64,000 bases of DNA, taken from NCBI GenBank assembly GCA_012656075.1, contig JAAKBF010000171.1:434001-498000 (forward strand), given 5' to 3'. Of the stretch, positions 44,147 through 56,056 are shown one piece after another. Under the pieces are notes generated by a model that saw only the letters and a list, made by a program, of their open reading frames with translations, ran no database searches and was not told the DNA's origin. A program made the position numbers and the translations under genes. Source of the stretch: Phytophthora hibernalis (taxonomy: Eukaryota > Oomycota > Peronosporomycetes > Peronosporales > Peronosporaceae). How positions within the stretch are numbered: the first letter of the stretch is position 1; every line of letters begins with the position of its first letter.

Positions 44147-45115
44147 ATGATGGACCACAGTGAGTTTCCTTACTTGAACGACTCGCAGTTCGAGTCTGTT
44201 CGGAAGATTGGAGGCATCTTCGGAAGAGATGTCCTCCGAGGCTTGGTATCGGCAACGTCAGCCGAGCAAGAAGAACGCATGGCTGCGTTCGACGCGTACG
44301 AGCGTGAGCTCGTCGCGCATGTGCAGAGAAACCTGCAGGCCTCTATGGCCAAGCCGAAGCCGGTCCAGCCGAAGCCTTTGAGGCTGACCGTGCCTCCGTT
44401 TGAAGGGAAGGAAGGTGAAAACCTTCACTTCTGGATCCGAGAGGTTGAGATCGCCATGCGGGCTGGTCTCATCTCGGATCAGGAACTTCGAGTTGCGTTC
44501 GCGTTGTCCAACCTTGGCGGACGAGCCAAAAACTGGGCGTACACGCTGGAGACGACGTCTCCTGGATGCTTCGCATCCTGGGCACAGTTGTGCGAGCAGC
44601 TTAGAGCTGCTTTTCTGCCCGCGAACGATTCGTTTCGCCAACGCTCACGCTTCCTCGCCTGTAAGCAAAGGAAACGTGAGTTGTACGAGCACGTACAAGA
44701 GATGCCCACGTTGGCGTCGTCTCTGGTTGGAAACCCCTTGGATGAAGACGTCAAGACGACAGTCTTCATGGGCGGCTTGAAGGTTGGTCCTGAGCGCACG
44801 CAGCTTTTCCGTGTGCACGCATCCACCATGGAGGAAGCGATTAAGCTCGCTCTCCAAGAAGAGTACAGCCATAAGCAGGCTGGCACTTCGGTGGCTGCAC
44901 CAGTTGTCGTCGTGGACAACGAGCCAGAGCCCATTGACTTGAGCTCTGCTGAGATGAGTTCGGTCCGCTGCTATACATGTGGCGGACTGGGACACTACCA
45001 ACGAGTGTGTCCCTCGACTGGAGTGGTAAAGAAACCATTCCCGAAAGGTCAAGGGCCTAGCGGTCGCTGGCGCAAGCCGCGGCCGTCTGGCCAAGGATAC
45101 CCTGGCCACCAGTAG
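44147..45115 (+). mobile_element. gag: Gypsy-type retrotransposon Gag
   Basis: An intact 322-codon frame. The capsid-like part is seen in LTVPPFEGKEGENLHFWIREVE, AFALSNLGGRAKNWAY, SWAQLCEQLRAAFLP and VFMGGLKVGPERTQLF, the usual retrotrans_gag pattern. A CCHC zinc knuckle follows (CYTCGGLGHYQRVC, spacing C-X2-C-X4-H-X4-C), then a basic Pro/Gly tail. The frame stops at 45115 without entering protease or reverse transcriptase. Confidence 0.9.
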
Positions 45116-46260
45116 TGGTGGGGAAGACCCGAGTCTTCGTGACGGGTGCGCGGGCGGCGCGCACCGCGAAGGCTTTGCGGGTGAGGGACTTTGTCTCTCG
45201 AGTTGGCGAAGAGCAACGCTTGGTTGCTGATAGTACACGCGAGTGTACGGGGACCTTAGATGTTCCGATACCTGGGGCGTTAAGTGATGTTGTACGCCGC
45301 CGGGGTATTGCCAACGCTCTGTGCGAGGGCAATGGCATTGGTCTGTATAGACCTGGTTGTCACAGGCTCGAATACCTGTACAACATTGAGCCGTACGTGG
45401 TTGCGAACACGTACGATGGGTACGCGGTGCCACGGACGCACGCACCGTTGAGCCGTACGTGGTTATGAACACGTACGATGTCCACTTGGGTTTGCTGCGC
45501 CACGAATGAACAAACGCTGAGCCATTTGGCGCGGTAGGCGCTTAGGGGCTAGCCAGCCTCCGGGTTCTGACAGAGCATTGGTGAGTAATGTTCCCACCTC
45601 CGTCCGGAATTGAGGCTCCCATGGACGCCTGTGGAATACAATGGAGGCCTCTGTTGCTAACGAACCTGCAACAAGCCCAAGGGTCTTGGATGTCTCCAGA
45701 CCCGCGAGGGAAAATGCAATGCCAGCATCCTCCAGCGCACCAAGTCGATTGCGCCGTACGGGAATCGACGGAGTCCGTAAAGGACGAAGCCCGTCTACAA
45801 AGGGCGTAATCCCACGTGAGACCGGAGAAGTCGAGACCGTGGCAAGGGCCGAGGTTGCTAGCGGCGGGTAACATAGTTCCACACGGGCCAGTACAGGCTC
45901 CTGGCGTTGTACCAAGACAAGCAACGGCTGTGGGTAACACATGACCACGCCAAGTCTCTCGACACGATGTCAGGACTGAAGCTCCAGGAAGAAGCTCGGA
46001 GTCAACGACGACTCCTTCGGCGCCGCCGCCAGAAGAATGCTATCACGTATGACTGGCCGCAAGGTCACGTCCGGGTCTGTCCAGTTGGAGGCCCTGCCGG
46101 AGATGTCGGATCTCCTGCATCTCGATGCTATGCAGATCGACAGGGCTCTATGCCCAGCATGTGTGTCTGCAACACCAGTAGCACATATCTGTCGTCACGC
46201 CGTACGGGCTTCGACTGACGTCTTGTTGATAAGTTCAACCGCAATGGTGGATTAAGTCCA
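45116..46260 (+). mobile_element. Decayed Gypsy region after gag
   Basis: Frames are short and broken. A segment near 46075-46140 (VQLEALPEMSDLLHLDAM) resembles the linker before reverse transcriptase in oomycete Gypsy polyproteins; this is from memory of the family, not a search. No reverse transcriptase, RNase H or integrase motif is found downstream. Confidence 0.4.
45386..45480. repeat. 33-bp imperfect direct repeat, 62-bp period
   Basis: 45386-45418 and 45448-45480 share TTGAGCCGTACGTGGTT and GAACACGTACGATG, differing by two bases between them. Confidence 0.8.
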
Positions 46261-46261
46261 C

Positions 46262-46735
46262 GTGAAGTCAATAAGGCCAAGACCGTGGCCAAAGCAGAGG
46301 TGCGTTATGCAACCTCTCGTGTGGGTAACCAAGTACCACACTGAGTCAAACAGGACTCTTGAAGCCTCCATCAATACGCCTCTGGACTTGGGTAACCAAG
46401 TTCCACGTCCGGATGACCGTCGACGACGCTGTCGCCGGCACAGGTCGGGTCTGGTCTTGTATCAGACCGGAGTCGCTACGAACGACTCGGAGCAATGCTC
46501 CACAAGCATGGACTGCTCGATGGCTCATGCTGCTACAAAAGCCTCATGTGGTGTGAATGGGGCAGTAAGTGCAGTCGCGAACCCAGATATGGCAGACCTC
46601 ATAGCAAGTATGGCGATAACTAATTTCCAGGTCAAGCACGTATCAACAACAGGGAATTTGTTCGAGGAACTTTGCAAATTAAAGACCAAGGGAGCATCTA
46701 GCCGACTCATTGGGTATTTATATCTCGCTTTCTAA
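46262..46735 (+). other. Unrecognised open frame in element remnants
   Basis: 157 codons (MKSIRPRPWPKQ start). The end (FQVKHVSTTGNLFEELCKLK) looks protein-like, but I recognise no domain. It may be part of an element between the Gypsy and hAT remnants. Confidence 0.25.
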
Positions 46736-46938
46736 GCCTAACTAACGCTTTGGAGAGAATCATATTGAAATGGCCCTCGATTTCGGAGTGTTATGAAGAG
46801 CGACGGTGTCAAGCAATTCATGCCAACAACCGACCATCTGAGTTTCCACTGGCAAATCATCACGACGTTTTGGTTCTCGTGCTATCCGTGTTGAAGCAAA
46901 TCGGCTAAATAAAACGAACGTGCCAGGCAGAGCGTCCA

Positions 46939-47835
46939 GTGCAGGTGAAGGTGCTCGCGAAATTGTATCTGGCTCGTATTTACGACCTAAACGCCGATCA
47001 ACCCCTTCCACATTACCTATCGACCGACGAAAACCCTCGCTGGATTGCGGCAAGTGAACGTACCCCGCTGACCGCCAAAACACGATCACTCTTGCGAGAA
47101 GCATTAGATGAACACTTTTTCAGCAGGTATTACGTAGACACCAAATTTTCTAACTGTCAGTTCCTGCAGGAAATGCAACTGAAGCTGCGCCCGATCTACA
47201 AGCGAACTGAAAACAGTCTTGACCGTGTAGTGGTTTTGTGTTGCCGACAGCACTACAAAAAAGGGAGGGCGGCCGTTGACAGGAAGAACGAAGTGAACGC
47301 TTTGGTTCGCAAAAACCTACTGCAGCAACTTACAGCGGTCGTTGAACCCCGAGATACTGCAGAACAACGCTCCGGTTTTTGCGTGTCTGTAGATTGGAAA
47401 CGGAATTTGCTTCTAGACCAAACCAACCACCCGCGACGAGCTGTCGCGACTGACGCGCTGAAGAGGAACTGGATAGATGGCTTGAAGATCCTGTTGACGT
47501 TGAGCGGCTCAGCGATGGTAGGCCGAAAGAGTCAGTACTTGAGTTTTGGCAGAGACTACAGCACAAAGGTGACAATCGCATTATTCCGAAAGCTGTCAAA
47601 GTGCTGTTTGCAATTCTGTCGTCATCATGCGATATTGAACGCGATTTTGGGGTCAGCGGAAACAAGGTGAATGCTCAGCGTACGGGTCTGACCGATCACA
47701 ACATCGACATGTGTTCTTTTTTTTTAATAGGAATCGCGATTTTGTTGATCTGCTCCAGTGCGAGAAAATTCCGAAGGGCAGTCGTGACTTACACACAACT
47801 ACTAGCTTTATTTACCCGTTAGACTTTGACATGGA
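46939..47835 (+). pseudogene. hAT-superfamily transposase, C-terminal remnant
   Basis: The first frame gives LPHYLSTDENPRWIAASE, LREALDEHFFSRYY and LQEMQLKLRPIY. After frame breaks near 47440, another frame gives the hAT dimerisation region: VLEFWQRLQHKGDN, VLFAILSSSCDIERDFGVSG and HNIDMCSFF. The pattern 'SSS-DIERDF' and the spacing to the RT.L..HN end are characteristic. The N-terminal BED finger and most of the catalytic core are absent upstream. Confidence 0.72.
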
Positions 47836-48307
47836 CGAGATGACGAGCGACATTCTTGCAAACTTTGTCTCCAGCACTTTGCCGCAGGCAGGAGAGTGGG
47901 GGAGGGGTGTGTGTGTGGAGGAGGAATATAAGTCTGCATCGTGAATGCATTTCTGGATGCAATTGGTTAAGACATGAATAGATATATTTGCTGTGTTTGT
48001 TTGGCATTCCCATTTGTAAGATGTTCGAGAACGACCCGCCCATAGCTCTGCACTTTCCCGATCGTGCTTCACATTTCCTTGTACTCCTGCGATTGAGTGT
48101 ATCCCTTGCGACAAGCGCATATTTCGTAGCATTGGATCAATTCTTTTGATGCCCTGCATTTTGGGTCTGCTCGTTGCAACTTGCAAGGCTGCAAGGTATG
48201 CCTGAACTGATCCCGCGTGGCACATGTGTTTAGTGAGATGACGTCATATTGCAGTCCGCCCCGAGTGCAGCCGGCGGAACAAAAACGCGATGCGTTTACC
48301 CACCGGC
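47836..48307. other. Spacer, no gene recognised
   Basis: Contains a G-rich stretch (47890-47925) and no convincing frame. Confidence 0.45.
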
Positions 48308-49575
48308 TTAGTTTTCATCCGAGTCACTGTTGTCGTCGTGCTCGTCGTCCTCGTGTTGCGAGGATGAAGTTGTGATCACGTCACCGTTGTTGCGGGTGCT
48401 GCAGTGCAAACCTGGGTGGTCGTTTGTGACTTCATTAAGAAATGTTAAGTACCTGAGGGTGAGAGCGATGCACAGAGAAAACCACGTACCTAGCACCGTA
48501 TCCACTTGCTGTTGCTCATGGATCCGTTGTGAGCTTTCCTCTTCGTGGCGCCTGCACTACTGTTGCGAGTCGGGCGCCGAGGTCGGTCTTCCTCTTCCTC
48601 GTCATCTCCGCATGTTTCGCTGTCGTCTCCATCGCTACTGTTGGCCTCAAAACCTCCCTCCTCCTCGCCCTCCCGTTCTGAGTCGGCGACAATTTCCCCC
48701 TCGTCCTCTCCCCACTGATTTTCGCGTATTTGACTTACTACCGGCTACGGTAAGATAGTCTACCGATTCCTCCATACGTGTCCAGCACACCGCTGACAGC
48801 AAGCTCGTACTTTCAGCGCTCATTTTGTTTCCGATTCTCCTGCTGTCGAATGAGCATCTTTCCTTCAAAGTTCCACGAGACGAGGTTTGTCATAGTTGCA
48901 GATCCGCTGACTCCACTGAAAGCGACATTTCCTGCACATCTGATTCGAGGCTGTTGAAAACTATTTCCCAGTCATCACCGGCAGCCTTCGCGCAGCTCTA
49001 GATCCATCCAGACCGCATCGTCGGGCACAGTCGCAGCATCCTCCAGAACGAAGTAGGGGCGTCCTGCGGCATCTGTCCCGATAGTTTCATTTCTCTGTTT
49101 GCAGTAACAAACGTCAGCATTTAAATATTGAGCACAAGTGCAAGTTCGGCGCGTAAGCTTACCATCGTTTCGGCTTCTTTATCGTCGATCAGCTCAATGA
49201 GCGCGTCTTTGCAGTCAAACTGAATCTGACACAGGAACTTGAGAATCACCACCCTCTCCGCCACCAACAGCTCAAAGTAGAACTCTTCGTACTTCTCTCC
49301 CTCCCTGCTGCTAGCTTGTAACTTGGGGGCTTCTGAGATATCTGGCGGGTATTTTGCCTCGCGCAGGAAGCGCAGAATGTGGTCTTACCAAGAACATTTC
49401 CTACATTAAATAAGCATCGCAGAATGCACATGTTAGTGGGGGGGCGGGCCAGTAAGCACTCATTCACCCGCATAACGTACTTTGTCATGCCAACATTGAT
49501 GTTCATCAAGAAGCGCGTATGTAACTTCTCGCACAGCCCGTCCTCCTTTGACTCCAACAAGGCATTCACAAAGAT
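48308..49575 (-). pseudogene. WHIM-domain chromatin-remodelling factor, 5'-truncated and disrupted
   Basis: Pieces on the minus strand line up as part of a DDT/WHIM protein of the RSF1/CECR2 kind: FVNALLESKEDGLCEKLH; HILRFLREAKYPPDISE; VVILKFLCQIQFDCKDALIE; then (after an intron 49095-49162) RNETIGTDAAGRPYFVLED; DDWEIVFNSLESDVQEM; VSWNFEGKMLIRQQENRK; a strongly acidic exon (GDDEEEEDRPRRP); and the end DDEHDDNSDSDEN. Introns look normal (49401-49480, 49095-49162). A TAA sits between the first two pieces (about 49387-49389), and there are three or more frame breaks. No upstream exon is found; the sequence runs into a coiled-coil element at 49725. The gene is truncated or a pseudogene; base errors could explain some of the damage. 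Confidence 0.55.
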
Positions 49576-49724
49576 CTAAAATCACTCAATACAATCACAA
49601 GGTGAGTCGCAATGCTGACGTAATGCGACCTCATTTTTTATTTGTTAACAGCTCCGAGCAGCACGTTTGACCTTCATTTATTGCGGCTCTTTTTCTTGCT
49701 GGTCAGATATCGCCGAGCTGCCTT

Positions 49725-51568
49725 TTACGCTCTCTCTACAATCTGTTGCTGAATCTCGGATACAACATCTTTGATATCAACCCGCTGAGCTCGTGGGTGG
49801 ATGCTGTTGCCGGTGCAGCTGTGTTCTTGAATGGTGGTTGTCTGCGACAGCTCGACGTTACTCAGTTCTCGAGTACTTCTTTCTTGCAACAAGAATCTTT
49901 CCTCCTTCTGATGCGAATGCACTTTTGCGTCAGTCTCCAACTCACTAGATAGGTCAAAGTTGATGACCTTTGATAAACAGACGACGTCCTTCTCCACGCC
50001 ATCAGCATTATCTTTTGATCTGGCAATCTTCTTCAGTGATGGCATCGTCTTCTCCTGTGTCATCCTCTGATTCACTGTCGTCTTTCTTTGGGTTCTGCTG
50101 TGTCGCTGGTATTCTTCGAAAATCCTCTCCTCGAGATGCAACGTCGTGTAATTCATCTTTGATGGTCTTGCAAATGATGTCAACTGCGGACTGGATACTG
50201 CAATCGATTATTTTGCGGGCTTCTTTGGGACCGACCTGAGCTGTGGCTTGTTGACGGACGGCTTCCACTGATAGGTGCGTCTTCTCAATCTGAATAGCAT
50301 CCAACCGCTGCTCTACTTCCTTCTGCTATCGTAGCTTCGAGAACAGCATCGCCATTGAGTTTGGATTGCTTTCGCATCCGCGCCTCCTGCCTCCTGATCA
50401 GCTCTCGAAGGGCTGTTGTAGCGTCAGCCTGACGCTGAACCTGTAAATTCAATTATGACTGTGTGTTTGTGAGAGATTTCTGCAATCGATCTTCTAGTTG
50501 TCATTCCCGGGTTGACGTTATCTCCAGGACAAGCGCGCGGTCGGATTCTCGTAAAGGTTCCGCAGAACAGTTGACGTTTAGCATCAACTATTGCCTAATA
50601 TTGTTGTCTTGGCCGAAGTTGTATGTATGAATAACCGTCACACGGAGCGGCAAATGCAAAAGTGAGTGCCGCCCCCAGCTCTTCATCCGGTTGGGTTCTC
50701 TTTTCCTTTGTTGACCTTGGTTGCCATTCAATATCATCTCTTAAGATCAGTATACTTATAGTAATACCAAGTCCTAACCAATTGGCATCTGTTTCTAACT
50801 AAGACTAGAAACCAGATTTGTTTACCAAAAGTTGGTGCTTAACCTTAACTACAACACCTAATCACTTCACACGCCTGGCGAAGGTCCCATTCGAGGGAAC
50901 TCTTGGTGATAGCTGCAACGACTTCGGAGGCTGTTTCCACTTGATGCTGTGTTGTGATTGTTTCGAGACCCTCGTCAACTTTGGTCTCTACCTCCTCCAA
51001 CCTATGACGAACCCCTTCAGTTTGAGAAGAATTACCAGCTGCGATTCTCGAGTCTCTATCTGGACTTCTTGCATTACCTGGGTGAGTCTATCATTCACAA
51101 AGTGCTCAACTTGTACACTTTGCGCGTCTTGAACCACTTGTAAATGCAGGAATGGCTCTTGCAGACTAGATTGTGTTGCTGTTAGCACCTCTCCAAGTTT
51201 ATCAACAATGGCACGCTGTTGATCTGTGAGGTACTTCACGCTGGTTTCCGTCGAGACCTGGACAGCCACCAGCGCTGCGTTCTGTGCACCACTTTGCCTT
51301 TGCTGCTGATACTGCAGCACCGTGTGCTCAGTAGCTAGAGACTGGGTTCGGGAGATGCGAGACTGGCCAGGTGATCTTCACTGCTGGGAACGAGCTCGAT
51401 AGCTGGTAGTGCTTTCGTCTCTACTCCAAAGTGCTCAACTATCGCATTTTCCATGCTTAAAATCCCATTTGCTGACGCAGCTTCTTGAGTGGCAGCTTGT
51501 GCGCGGGTGAGAACCATCGGGCGCGTGCAGGGCGGAGGCAATTTCTCCCAGATCTTGGAAATGTGCAA
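49725..51568 (-). mobile_element. Coiled-coil, gag-like ORF of an unclassified element (decayed)
   Basis: A chain of minus-strand frames starting MVLTRAQAATQEA (about 51517), with long Gln/Glu/Val-rich coils (VEHFVNDRLTQVMQEVQIET, QQATAQVGPKEARKIID) and acidic ends (DDSESEDDTGEDDA). Several frame breaks. The opening M-LTRA and general make-up resemble the ORF at 58522, and LTR-element Gag proteins often open this way. No knuckle or enzyme domain is seen. Confidence 0.45.
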
Positions 51569-51802
51569 TGTCCAATCACCGAAAAGATCAGTTCGGCCAG
51601 TAAAACTTGCGGAGAACGAGCATGCTCGGTCTCTATGCTCGTGCTCCCCTTCAGAAAGCGATTTGTGCGATGAGCCTCTAAAACCTCGAGCGTATGTCCA
51701 ATCACCGAAAAGATCAGTTCGGCCAGTAAAACTTGCGGAGAACGAGCATGCTCATGCCCCCTGCTGAAAGCGATTTGTGCGATGAGCCACTAAAACCTCG
51801 AG
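51568..51802. repeat. Tandem direct repeat, two units of about 126 bp
   Basis: The unit starting ATGTCCAATCACCG (51568) recurs at 51694. The copies share CGAAAAGATCAGTTCGGCC, AACTTGCGGAGAACGAGC, GCGATTTGTGCGATGAGCC and CTAAAACCTCGAG with few differences, apart from a 15-20 base stretch missing from the second. Confidence 0.85.
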
Positions 51803-51826
51803 AGCATTGCTCTCGAGGTTTTAGTG
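51788..51826. repeat. 39-bp near-perfect foldback palindrome
   Basis: The arms 51788-51806 and 51808-51826 (CACTAAAACCTCGAGAGCA and its complement) are separated by one base. The first arm is the end of the second tandem unit. Confidence 0.9.
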
Positions 51827-52394
51827 CTCCTTCTTTCCAGGGAGCAGTGCACCCACTTTGCTCGTCCGAGGCTTGAGTAACAGCACAGCTACACGTCGAC
51901 CGTATAGATGTGGATATAGAGCACCGCGAAAGGGAGGAGCGCAAAGGTCCTCTTCACCGTCAGCAGCAAATGATGTCATAGATCGCGGAGTTGATCAAGT
52001 CAAAGCGGATGTTGTCACCCGTCAGGATGGTAACATTTAAAAAGTCTTACAAGTCTGAAAACACTTTGGTGGAAAGTATCACCAGGTAAACTGAAGAGTG
52101 GGCTTTAGATGTTCAATATTTAAATCAAACTTCGCGTTCCTCCCGGCCCCGTCTGGCCGGTAAGCAATGATATCATTGGTTTGTGGTAGGTGGTCGCATG
52201 CGACGGCGTTCAAAAATAGACGCTCATGCGGTGAGTTGGTCACATGTGTCCAACTCGTCGCACGCGCATAATCCGGGAAAACACCAATCAAACACGAGCA
52301 TATTCGACTTCCAAAATAATTCTAACTTGGACTTCCACGCTCTACAGTTCGCTCGACACTCGACACTCGACACTTCCTAGATCGACAACCGCAA

Positions 52395-53541
52395 TGTTTG
52401 GCCCGCTTCCTCTCGCAGCTGCTGTGTCCATGCAAACCCCACCGAGCGATGACACCGAGTTTTGCGCTTTTGTTCTACCTGCAGTGGTAATGATTATCGC
52501 CAAATTTCGGCGGCGCGGCAGTGTTGTGAGTGAGAGAATTCAATGGGGCCACATGCGGAGCGTTTGCTACTTGAGGGGAGTTTCTGCAATACTATCGGAT
52601 GAGTTTGCTGGATTTGAGCTCTTGCTGTCACTTGTGGGACAGGATCTTTCTGCAAATCCTGTACAATCTGCTCGACGATCGCTTCGGGAACCTCCTGTAT
52701 CGCCAGCACGAACGCTTAAGTCATGTATATCGTGGTTGGTCGGCGGCACCTTCCACCACATCCGTGTAATTACGGGGACGAGTTGAACAGGCTTCTATCG
52801 GATCGTACATGCTGTGTTACGAGTCTGTAAACAACTTTCACATCAATTTCCAATGACAGATAAGGACATGGATGCCACTTCTGCTGGATTCCGTGCTCTA
52901 AGCTGTGTGAGCACAATTCCCGGATGCATTGGTGTGATCGATGGATGGCTCTGTCCTATTAGGGTGCCGCGTAGTAAGGAGTGTGGACGCGTAACGGCGT
53001 TCTTCTCCAGTCACTACCAGCGATATGGCCTAAATTACAAGCATGCGCAGACTATAGTTGTCGCTTTACGGATATGGCGTGCCGAGCTCCAGTGGATGAA
53101 ACGATTCCGTCGCTTTCACACAATGGTCGCTCAGTCGCGTTTTGACTGAGATCAGAGGACCATACTTTGTTATCGGAGACAACGCGTATCCGCAGACGCG
53201 TGCGGTGCTCACACCTTTGATCAGGCTCAACTGAAAGGAATGTCGGATCGCGACAAGTACAATTTTTATTTGAGTCAGTGCCAGATACGTATCGAGATAT
53301 CCTTTGGACTTCTTGTCAATAAGTGGAGGATTTTAAGAAACCTCTGTGCATTACCCTCAAGAGCACACCCCACGTAATTCACGCTTGCATGCGACTTCAC
53401 AACTTTTGTATCGAACAGCGACGAATTGAGTATCCTGATACGGTGAAAAGAACGATAAGTGCAATAAATAAGGAGTGCGCACGTGGAACGGGAGTAGAGA
53501 TATCTCGTATAGCGACTCCCAGTTTGAAACTGAGGGGGTGA
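52395..53541 (+). pseudogene. PIF/Harbinger-type DDE transposase, decayed
   Basis: The N-terminal part ends CISWLVGGTFHHIRVITGTS, then TGA (52784-52786) in frame. The next part has the DDE_4 hallmark GCIGVIDGWLCPIRVP (first Asp), VTAFFSSHYQRYGLN, then in another frame YFVIGDNAYPQTRAVLTPLI (second Asp), KYNFYLSQCQIRIEISFGLLVNKW (Glu region), and finally VIHACMRLHNFCIEQRRIE. All three catalytic regions survive, spread over three frames and one stop codon. Confidence 0.8.
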
Positions 53542-54354
53542 CGTTGTTGAGCTATTGGATGATTGTACACGTGGCTTTGTCGTTCAACATATCGCTGGCA
53601 AAGATTTGGATCGGCCCCAGCATCGTCGGACACGTGATAACCTTCTCAATAAATAATATAAAGACTTTCTTTTAGCACTCGCTTTCGTGAAAAAGTAATT
53701 TGCTGAGCGTCTAAGTTGATGCTGCTATTGTTTTGTCCACGCGCAGCCTTTAAATCAATTCCTGACGTTCGTCGAGAAGTAGATTGCGGTCTTCTTCAAG
53801 CTTTTGCATTGAAGATCCTCCCCATGTACCAACTCACGATCAACATCGGCGAGTTACCGACGAATATCCCCTAGCATTGCTAATATACTTGACTTCTCCG
53901 GGAACTCTTGGGTTCTTGAAGCTTTCACGCTCGACCTCGCTAAGTCGGTCGCTGACAAACGTTGCCACTGATGTGGCCAATACATCGAGTGACTAAATAT
54001 CACGAGCTCTCTAGATTTGGAGAGCGTCATTGTTACCGAAGAGGGGTTTGCTTCTGTCGTATTGTTTTCGTCAAATGAGTCAAATTGGTCTTTATCAAGC
54101 ATCCCGCTCTTCACGAAATTATTTAGCTCTGATTTCACCTACGTGCACCAGGAGCGTAGTTAGATTGATTTACACGAGCCAGTTCCTCACGTAGTGCACA
54201 AACCCTCGGTTTTCCACAAAGTTGGCGAATTCGTTATCGTGCTGCCCTGACGTGGTGAACTTCTTTTCTGCTACGATGTAGTACTGATCTAATTCCTTCC
54301 ATATACCGTACCGTTTCTTGGATGAATGAGCCCTCACGACAGACGGATCAATTC
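53542..54354. other. Element remnants, nothing recognised
   Basis: Short frames on both strands only. Confidence 0.4.
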
Positions 54355-55005
54355 CTACAAAAAATCGTGAGAGAACGCTAACACGTTGGCGCTATGATCG
54401 TCAGGGTAAACGGACACGTAGGCCTCGCTGACATCCTGCAAAAACAGATCTTGTCGCCAACTGCCCTCGTGTCGAGATCTGGTCGAGGAGGTGTGTCGCC
54501 TGTGAATAATAATACAAGAATCGAAAGAATCCAATGAGAGATAATACAAAAGCCATTACCAGACTGACTGAACCTGGTTGCAAACTGGTCAAAAATAGGA
54601 TATTCAACAACCTGTACCAGAAATGCTTTGTCCGAGTGTTCGCAACATTCACCGTCTCGGAAGCATTTTACACCATGAGCCCCATATACCAGATTGACTA
54701 CATCGTGGTGGCGCAGTATAGCGATGCGCTGATCTTTCTTGGTCCTGCCTTTGACTGTTAATCCTCGGCGAGTGCATTCCTTCCGAATGTCATCAGCTAT
54801 CCAAGTATCGTAATCATCGAGTGACTTTGGCAGCGTCCGTGACCGTAGCAGTGTCGCAGGATGAATCCGGTGTTGTAACGCTATTGATTGAGCTGTCTGA
54901 CTCCAGTTGACTCTGCGTCCATCCTGTTTCACGTTGTGGCACCGACGCGAATGCGGCCCGCAGAGGCACCGATCCCGGGCCCGGCGATTCGGATTTCTGG
55001 CTCAT
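54355..55005 (-). other. Hypothetical protein with SAP-like motif
   Basis: Met at 55005 starts MSQKSESPGPGS. After a frame break it reads WSQTAQSIALQHRIHPATLL and a SAP-like helix pair (DDIRKECTRRGLTVKGRTKK, DQRIAIL), then HSDKAFLVQVVEY. An intron near 54430-54590 may join the end YVSVYPDDHSANVLAFSHDFL. SAP-like DNA-binding pieces are common in oomycete element proteins. Function unknown. Confidence 0.35.
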
Positions 55006-55324
55006 CCCGCTGCTAAACCGCTCCCAAATGAAGAGTTTTTGAACAAGGTTGTTAGGTCTGCGAGAAACTGGGGTGTTGCTTCGCTGATAAACCAAGCTGC
55101 GGGATTTCGGAGGGCCAATCAGTTGCTGGCGAGTCCGAGACTCATACTCTTGCTGTAAAGCATGCGGTGACTGGTGGATGAGTGCGGGTACCGACCTCCT
55201 CCGATTATAGTGGACAGGGTATATGCCGGTACAGTGTACCACCCTTCAAAATGGCATGCCGATTTCGGTATCGTAACCGGTATGAATACTGATATCTAGT
55301 CAAGAAGTCGCCGTGAAGAGGCGT
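55006..55324. other. Spacer with CCGGTA-type short repeats
   Basis: Contains GCCGGTACAGTGTACC and GTAACCGGTATG (55224-55283). No gene recognised. Confidence 0.35.
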
Positions 55325-56030
55325 TTATTTATTAAAAATAGTCGATCTACTCGTTCTCGATGTCGCCCTATGAATCGACCTCGCCAATACTAGCATCAAA
55401 CGTCTGGCGAGGTCATCAATTAAATCAGCAGCTGCTACGCCGTCATCACTAATGAGAGTACCGAAAGGCTTTCGATAGACGCTTGCAATCGTCGTGTCTG
55501 TAAGGCCATCCCACGCCGAACGAATCCACTTCTTGCCCTCACGACAGTCAGTGGCATGCTTTGAACGCGTTCTGCCACCATCATGGCGCCTTAAACCCTG
55601 GATGCCGTGCTCAGCAGCGACACCCATAGCTTCTGGTGTCAACTCATTGATGAAATAAGCACATCCTCTTTACGGAGGTCGTTGACCCACTTGACAAGGT
55701 CAACTTCCGCTTCTCTAGGCAGCTATGTACCTATTCCATTTGAACGAGCCTTATTTTTACCTCTACCTTTCTTCACGGAGCACTGTGCTTCGAGTTCGGT
55801 TTTCTCATGTAGCCATCTTGTGATGAGCTTCCTTCAAGATTCGTATGCGTCCTCGCTAAGCTGGGAGTAGAGGTCCTTGATTACACTTCGCACATCAGCG
55901 CTTTTGGCGAGTGCTAGCTCAGCATTCAGCTTCTCCCGTGCAGTAAAAGAATCCCGGCGTTGGGAGCGAGGGCCCTTGGGGGCATCGCTAATCGACAAAT
56001 GAATGGCGAGCGCTTAGATGTCTCTCTCTG
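55325..56030 (-). pseudogene. Pogo/Tigger-type transposase lacking its catalytic core
   Basis: Minus-strand pieces: RRDSFTAREKLNAELALAKS (HTH region), KDLYSQLSEDAYESLKEAH, a CENP-B-like DNA-binding helix set (VDLVKWVNDLRKEDVLIS and TPEAMGVAAEHGI), then at once the C-terminal tail KKWIRSAWDGLTDTTIASVY and DDLARRLM. Stops and frame breaks separate the pieces. The DDE domain expected between the helix set and the tail (about 200 residues) is missing. Confidence 0.5.
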
Positions 56031-56056
56031 TACCATTACCGGTACATTACCGGTAA
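56031..56056. repeat. TACCGGTA-type short repeats
   Basis: TACCATTACCGGTACATTACCGGTAA lies directly upstream of the pogo-like remnant; the 24-bp repeat by kinase copy 3 contains GTACCGGTAC. Confidence 0.6.

Noticed and set aside
51568..51802. CRISPR-like array
   Set aside because: Only two long tandem units, no short regular repeats or spacers, and a eukaryotic context.
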